A DNA stretch of 10,197 bases. It comes from an uncultured Selenomonadales bacterium (GTDB lineage Bacteria > Bacillota_C > Negativicutes > Selenomonadales > Selenomonadaceae). The notes below the pieces were generated by a model that ran no database searches, was not told the DNA's origin, and saw only the letters and a program-made list of their open reading frames with translations. The translations under genes and the position numbers were made by a program. Below, piece after piece: positions 7,005 through 10,197 of the stretch (positions are counted from its first letter, which is position 1; each line of letters begins with the position of its first letter). The stretch is taken from NCBI GenBank assembly GCA_946407175.1, contig CAMJNB010000016.1:1-10197 (forward strand), in the 5' to 3' direction.

Positions 7005-8132
7005 ATGCGTATTGCAATTTTTGAAAACATTATGACTGAAGGCGGTCACGAAGTCGACTTCGACAGAATTTTGGTTGAAGAATTTTTAGCACTCGGTCAC
7101 GACGTCAAATTTTACGTTCCCGCCAATTTTATTTTTAAATTCGATTACAAAGTTCCCGCCGTCAAACTCGCAGGTGACGCAGTGATTTACAGCACGTCGC
7201 GCGGCTTAAAAAAAATCGCCGCATCAATCAAGCGTGAAATTAATCGGCAACGTTGGTACAGTCAGCTTTTCGACGCACAAAAAAATTTCGACGCGCTAAT
7301 TGTTCCGACTTCCACCTACCGTTACCTGCGCGCACTCAATCACAACAGCTTAAAAAAAATTTCCGTGCCGCTGATTTTTATCCTGCACGGAATTAATCCC
7401 AATGAGTCTGCCAATTTCTTTGAACAGGCAGAAAAACTTTTGCCGTACCGTAACGTAAAACTTTGCGTGTTGACTTTGGATAAAAATTTTTTCGCCGGTA
7501 AACCTGCAAATATTTTTCCGACGTACCCGCCGACTTATACGCCGCGTGACGTTAAACTTTTTGAACGGCAGGTTGGTGACGAATTGCAAATTGGTTTTTT
7601 CGGTCAATATCGACGTGAAAAAAATCTGCGCGGTCTCCTTGATGTCTTCATTAACGCCGCCTATAAACGCAAGGTCAATCTGCTTGTACAGGGTTCAACA
7701 ATACATGAAGAAGACGCGGAAGACTTTGAAGAGATTATCGCGCAGTATAAAAATTATAACGGTTTGAGTTTTATGCACAAAAGTTTAATCGGCGCCGATT
7801 GGCAACGTGCAATTTTAAATGTCGACGCGCTTTTAATGCCGTACTCTGCGCCGCGTTATCGCTACCATTGGAGCGCCATGCTTTTCAACGCGATAGGCTA
7901 CAAAAAGCCGGTAATTGCGTCGAGTGAGATTAATCCCGAAGTTTGGCAGGATTACCGAATCGGTGAAACTTTTGAAAGCGGCAACTTGAAAGGTTTGGAC
8001 GCCGCGCTAAAAATTTTTATTGATAACTTTGATGAAAATGTTGCAACGTACAGACAGAATTTAAATGCCGCCGCGCAGATTTTTTCGCCGCAAAATTTCG
8101 CCTTAAACTTAATCAAGCTTTGCAACGGCTAA
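7005..8132 (+). CDS. GT-B fold glycosyltransferase, group 1/GT4-like
   Basis: Predicted cytoplasmic glycosyltransferase of 375 residues that would move a sugar from a nucleotide donor to an unknown acceptor, perhaps in surface polysaccharide synthesis. The N-terminal half opens with a Rossmann strand (MRIAIFENIMTEGGHEVDF) and has a helix-rich acceptor-side domain. The C-terminal half has the donor-side signature: IGFFGQYRREKNLRGLLDVF at 196-215 (R203, K206 typical), NVDALLMPYS at 272-281, and AIGYKKPVIASSEINPEV at 296-313. The usual acidic residue before the A-x-G-x-PVI motif is replaced by N295, so catalytic details are uncertain. The ATG has AAAGGA six bases upstream. No other polysaccharide gene is adjacent. 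A terminator sits just upstream, and its stop codon overlaps the stop of the converging gene. Confidence 0.82.
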   Translation: MRIAIFENIMTEGGHEVDFDRILVEEFLALGHDVKFYVPANFIFKFDYKVPAVKLAGDAVIYSTSRGLKKIAASIKREINRQRWYSQLFDAQKNFDALIVPTSTYRYLRALNHNSLKKISVPLIFILHGINPNESANFFEQAEKLLPYRNVKLCVLTLDKNFFAGKPANIFPTYPPTYTPRDVKLFERQVGDELQIGFFGQYRREKNLRGLLDVFINAAYKRKVNLLVQGSTIHEEDAEDFEEIIAQYKNYNGLSFMHKSLIGADWQRAILNVDALLMPYSAPRYRYHWSAMLFNAIGYKKPVIASSEINPEVWQDYRIGETFESGNLKGLDAALKIFIDNFDENVATYRQNLNAAAQIFSPQNFALNLIKLCNG

Positions 8133-9619
8133 ATTCTGATTCTAAGCGTCGTGGTGGTATTTGGTCTGCATTCAAAATTTCTTTCATTCGGCAATGACAC
8201 GCGCAGAATAAATTTATCGTTACGCGGCGGTGCGTCCGTCTGATTTTCCGAAACTTGCGGCGTTGCATTTATCGCGTCGGTAGGTTTGGCAGGTGGACTT
8301 TCAGTCGGTGAAGTCGAAGTGTCAGCAGGTGTCGCGGCATTTTCAGCGGCAGGTTGACTTTCAGTCGGTGCAGATTCAGCAGGTGTCGCGGCATTTTCAA
8401 CCGGCGGCGTCTCTGCAGGTGCGGTAACTTCTTCGGCGTAAGCTACTGAAAATAATTTTAATAAGGCTGATTGATTTTCCGCAGGTGCAGGTGTTTCAGT
8501 AGGCGCAGGTTCTTTAGCAGGTTCAACAGGCGGCGTATCAGTCGCGGCAGGTGTTTCAGTCGGTGCAGACTCTGTAGCCGCGTTTTCAGCCGGTGCATTT
8601 TCAGTAGCAGGTTGACTTTCAGTAGTCGGTAAATTTTCTGCGGCAGGTTCTGTAACTTCAGCCGGTGCAGGTTCGGGCGAAATTTTTTCAATTACAGTGC
8701 CGGTCAAGTTGTTGCCGTCAATGCTGTAACTGACAAGTTTGCCGAGCGGAATTTTATTAAACGTCTCTTCGCTGACTTCAGCGGCAAGCCAAAGTTCGTT
8801 GCTGTCACCGATTTTCGCAACAACGTCACCTGCTTGTAAGTCTTTTTGCGGTTCGGTTGAATAGTAAATCGTGCCGTCAACCGGCGCAATAATTTCAGTT
8901 TCTTGAGCCTCCTGCAGTGCAACATTCAAAGAAAGTTCCGCCTGCTTAATGGCGTTTTCGGCGCCGTACAAAACTGCGGGCGGCGTAGGTTGAAGTTCGT
9001 CGACGTATTCAATTTCTTCAACGTAAGTCGTCTCATACCGCACGCTTGATTCAGAATAGGTGTAAGAGGACGAATTAGCCTTCGCGTTTTCGTAGGCTTG
9101 TATCGCGGCGTCACGTTGCACAGCACTGACAGCGCCCATTTCAAAAAGTTCACGCATACGGTTTGCGCGTTCTTCCAAGCTTGCCAAATTAGCCGAGCCG
9201 CCGCCGCTTGTATGTGAAGATTCGGTGTAAACCGGCGTTTGAACTGCGCGGGTTCGTGTCACGGGGACTTTTACCCAAGTGCCTCTTTGCAACTCTTCAT
9301 AATTTTGGCGTGCAAGTTCGACGGTACTTTCAAGTTGCTCGATCATATCTTCGGTGACGCTGATTTCAAGCCGCGCTATCACGTCACCGGCTTTAACTTC
9401 GTCGCCGTCTTGAAATAAAAATTCGCTGACTCTGCCGTTTACCAAAGTACGCACGGAAACCATTGTACCGGTGACTTTGGCGTTTTCAATTTGTATTTCG
9501 CGTACTGCGTGGTAGTGTTCAAAGACGCCGTAACCAATCGCGCCTGCAGTTGCCAAAAGCAGAATCAAGCCGAATTTTATAAAAAATTTTACTTTACCTG
9601 AAAGGTCTATCGTTTCCAA
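8129..9619 (-). CDS. HlyD-family membrane fusion (periplasmic adaptor) protein
   Basis: Adaptor that links an inner-membrane exporter to the outer membrane. It has 496 residues: one N-terminal membrane segment (about 13-33), first half-lipoyl motif near 45-85 (VSVRTLVNGRVSEFLFQDGDEV-like, GDVIARLE), helical hairpin 87-240 with RANRMRELFEMGAVSAVQRD typical of HlyD proteins, second half-lipoyl near 242-270 (IIAPVDGTIYY, LQAGDVVAKIG), then a beta-barrel domain. That barrel is split by a Pro/Ala/Thr/Glu-rich stretch (about 314-467), after which it resumes with FILRVSLPNERNFECRPNTTTTLRIRI. The start is TTG at 9619, with AAGGAG six bases before it; no ATG fits. No exporter subunit is adjacent. It follows mutS2 by 72 bases and may be co-transcribed. 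Its stop overlaps that of the converging glycosyltransferase gene. Confidence 0.87.
   Translation of the reverse strand: METIDLSGKVKFFIKFGLILLLATAGAIGYGVFEHYHAVREIQIENAKVTGTMVSVRTLVNGRVSEFLFQDGDEVKAGDVIARLEISVTEDMIEQLESTVELARQNYEELQRGTWVKVPVTRTRAVQTPVYTESSHTSGGGSANLASLEERANRMRELFEMGAVSAVQRDAAIQAYENAKANSSSYTYSESSVRYETTYVEEIEYVDELQPTPPAVLYGAENAIKQAELSLNVALQEAQETEIIAPVDGTIYYSTEPQKDLQAGDVVAKIGDSNELWLAAEVSEETFNKIPLGKLVSYSIDGNNLTGTVIEKISPEPAPAEVTEPAAENLPTTESQPATENAPAENAATESAPTETPAATDTPPVEPAKEPAPTETPAPAENQSALLKLFSVAYAEEVTAPAETPPVENAATPAESAPTESQPAAENAATPADTSTSPTESPPAKPTDAINATPQVSENQTDAPPRNDKFILRVSLPNERNFECRPNTTTTLRIRI
8219..8680 (-). repeat. Low-complexity Pro/Ala/Thr/Glu coding stretch in the adaptor gene
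   Basis: About 154 codons made of recurring APTE, PAEN, AATPAE and ESQPA phrases. At DNA level there are exact direct repeats, for example a 23-base repeat at 8323-8345 and 8377-8399, offset by 54 bases (18 codons, in frame). This points to growth by tandem duplication. A single hydrophobic patch, SALLKLFSVAYAEE (residues 384-397), interrupts it. Confidence 0.85.
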
Positions 9620-9644
9620 AATATTCTCCTTTAGTGAGTAGTCA

Positions 9645-9694
9645 CTATCGATCTATCGATCCATCGATCCAGCCACTATCGATCCATCGATCTA
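9645..9694. repeat. Octamer tandem array, CNATCGAT type, rich in GATC
   Basis: Units CTATCGAT or CCATCGAT repeat with an 8-bp period, broken once by a 7-base CCAGCCA. It holds five GATC sites in about 45 bases. The array runs up to the mutS2 stop, and the TAG stop (CTA, 9692-9694) is the start of its last unit. An inverted repeat TAGTGA-GTAG-TCACTA (9632-9647) borders it on the side of the adaptor gene. Confidence 0.9.
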
Positions 9695-10197
9695 TTTCAG
9701 CGTTACCAGCGTGGCACCGGCGCCGCCTTCGTCAATGTCGGCAAGTACAAAACTTGCAACGGAATGATGCCTCCGCAAAAAATCTTGTACGCCTTGCCTA
9801 AGTGCACCCGTACCCTTGCCGTGAATGATTAAAACCTGCTTAAGCCCGGCAAGTTGCGCGTCGTCAATGAACTTGCCGCAGATAATTTCAGCCTCATCAA
9901 CCATCATGCCGCGTATGTCCAAATTTCGCGTGACGGTAGAAACTTTTTGCAGTAAAGACGTCGAACCGCGATTTGAACTTGAAACCGGAGTTGAAGTTAT
10001 CTCGGCGTGACTGATAAATCTGCAGTCAGAAAATTTTACCGTAGTTGTCAAGGCGCCGACCTGCGCGGTAAGTTTGTTGCCGTCCAAGTCGATTGAAAGA
10101 ATTTTGCCGTTTTGGTCAAGCGGCTTGATATAAACCGTGTCGCCTATTTCGAGAGATTCTTTGTTTATGCGCTTGCCTACGGATTTATCGGCAAGAA
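9692..10197 (-). CDS. mutS2: MutS2 (C-terminal part with Smr domain), cut by the window edge
   Basis: MutS2 proteins act in recombination control and, in Bacillus, in splitting collided ribosomes. The 167 visible residues are the C-terminal end. They open with a KOW-like strand region (LEIGDTVYIKPLDQNGKILSID) typical of the segment after the MutS2 ATPase. A linker rich in Ser/Thr follows. The Smr nuclease-like domain comes last: NLDIRG near 91-96, IIHGKGTGALRQGV near 123-136, and GGAGATLVTLK at the very end. The frame is open to the window edge, so the ATPase part lies outside. The LDxRG and HGKGTG motifs are intact. The downstream gene is the HlyD-type adaptor. Confidence 0.93.
   Translation of the reverse strand, partial: LADKSVGKRINKESLEIGDTVYIKPLDQNGKILSIDLDGNKLTAQVGALTTTVKFSDCRFISHAEITSTPVSSSNRGSTSLLQKVSTVTRNLDIRGMMVDEAEIICGKFIDDAQLAGLKQVLIIHGKGTGALRQGVQDFLRRHHSVASFVLADIDEGGAGATLVTLK

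Noticed and set aside
8458..9153. Other-frame proteins rich in Lys, Arg and Leu within the adaptor gene
   Set aside because: They are frame-shifted readings of the Pro/Ala/Thr/Glu repeats and the hairpin region; the adaptor frame is continuous and recognisable.

Overview
The window looks like chromosomal DNA of a diderm Firmicute, most likely a member of the Negativicutes (Selenomonas/Veillonella relatives). This is an inference. The Firmicute-like signs are an EF-P very close in form to the Bacillus type, a beta-prime RNA polymerase subunit without the E. coli trigger-loop insertion, MutS2, and strong AAGGAG ribosome binding sites. The diderm signs are a periplasmic-adaptor (HlyD-type) protein and a TAXI-type lipoprotein receptor. 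No rRNA, tRNA, CRISPR array, phage gene or transposase is visible.

Layout. On the minus strand from the left: the 5' end of rbfA (cut by the window edge), yfcE (phosphodiesterase), efp (elongation factor P) and rpoC (RNA polymerase beta-prime). rpoC has its own promoter and probably forms a transcription unit with efp, which ends in a strong terminator. yfcE then restarts from a promoter just past that terminator and may run on into rbfA. Divergently from rpoC, on the plus strand, come a TAXI-family TRAP solute receptor with a clear promoter and terminator, then a GT-B fold glycosyltransferase. Converging on the latter, with overlapping stop codons, is a minus-strand HlyD-family membrane fusion protein. 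It is preceded by the C-terminal third or less of mutS2, which runs off the right edge.

Two things stand out. First, nearly every intergenic gap holds a short tandem array with a strict 7-bp period (8 bp in one case). The unit sequence differs from gap to gap, but the phase is kept. Most arrays abut a stop codon directly, and in three genes (yfcE, rpoC, mutS2) the array supplies the stop codon. They resemble the heptanucleotide STRR repeats described in filamentous cyanobacteria, but this does not look like a cyanobacterium. Second, two normally very conserved gene orders are broken here: rpoC is not preceded by rpoB, and rbfA is not preceded by infB. The gaps at these breaks carry heptamer arrays.

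At protein level, RpoC carries an extra ~160 residues between the first and second cysteines of its second zinc site, apparently from duplication of the local barrel module. The HlyD-type protein carries a ~150-residue Pro/Ala/Thr/Glu linker inserted in its C-terminal beta-barrel. The remaining genes look ordinary.
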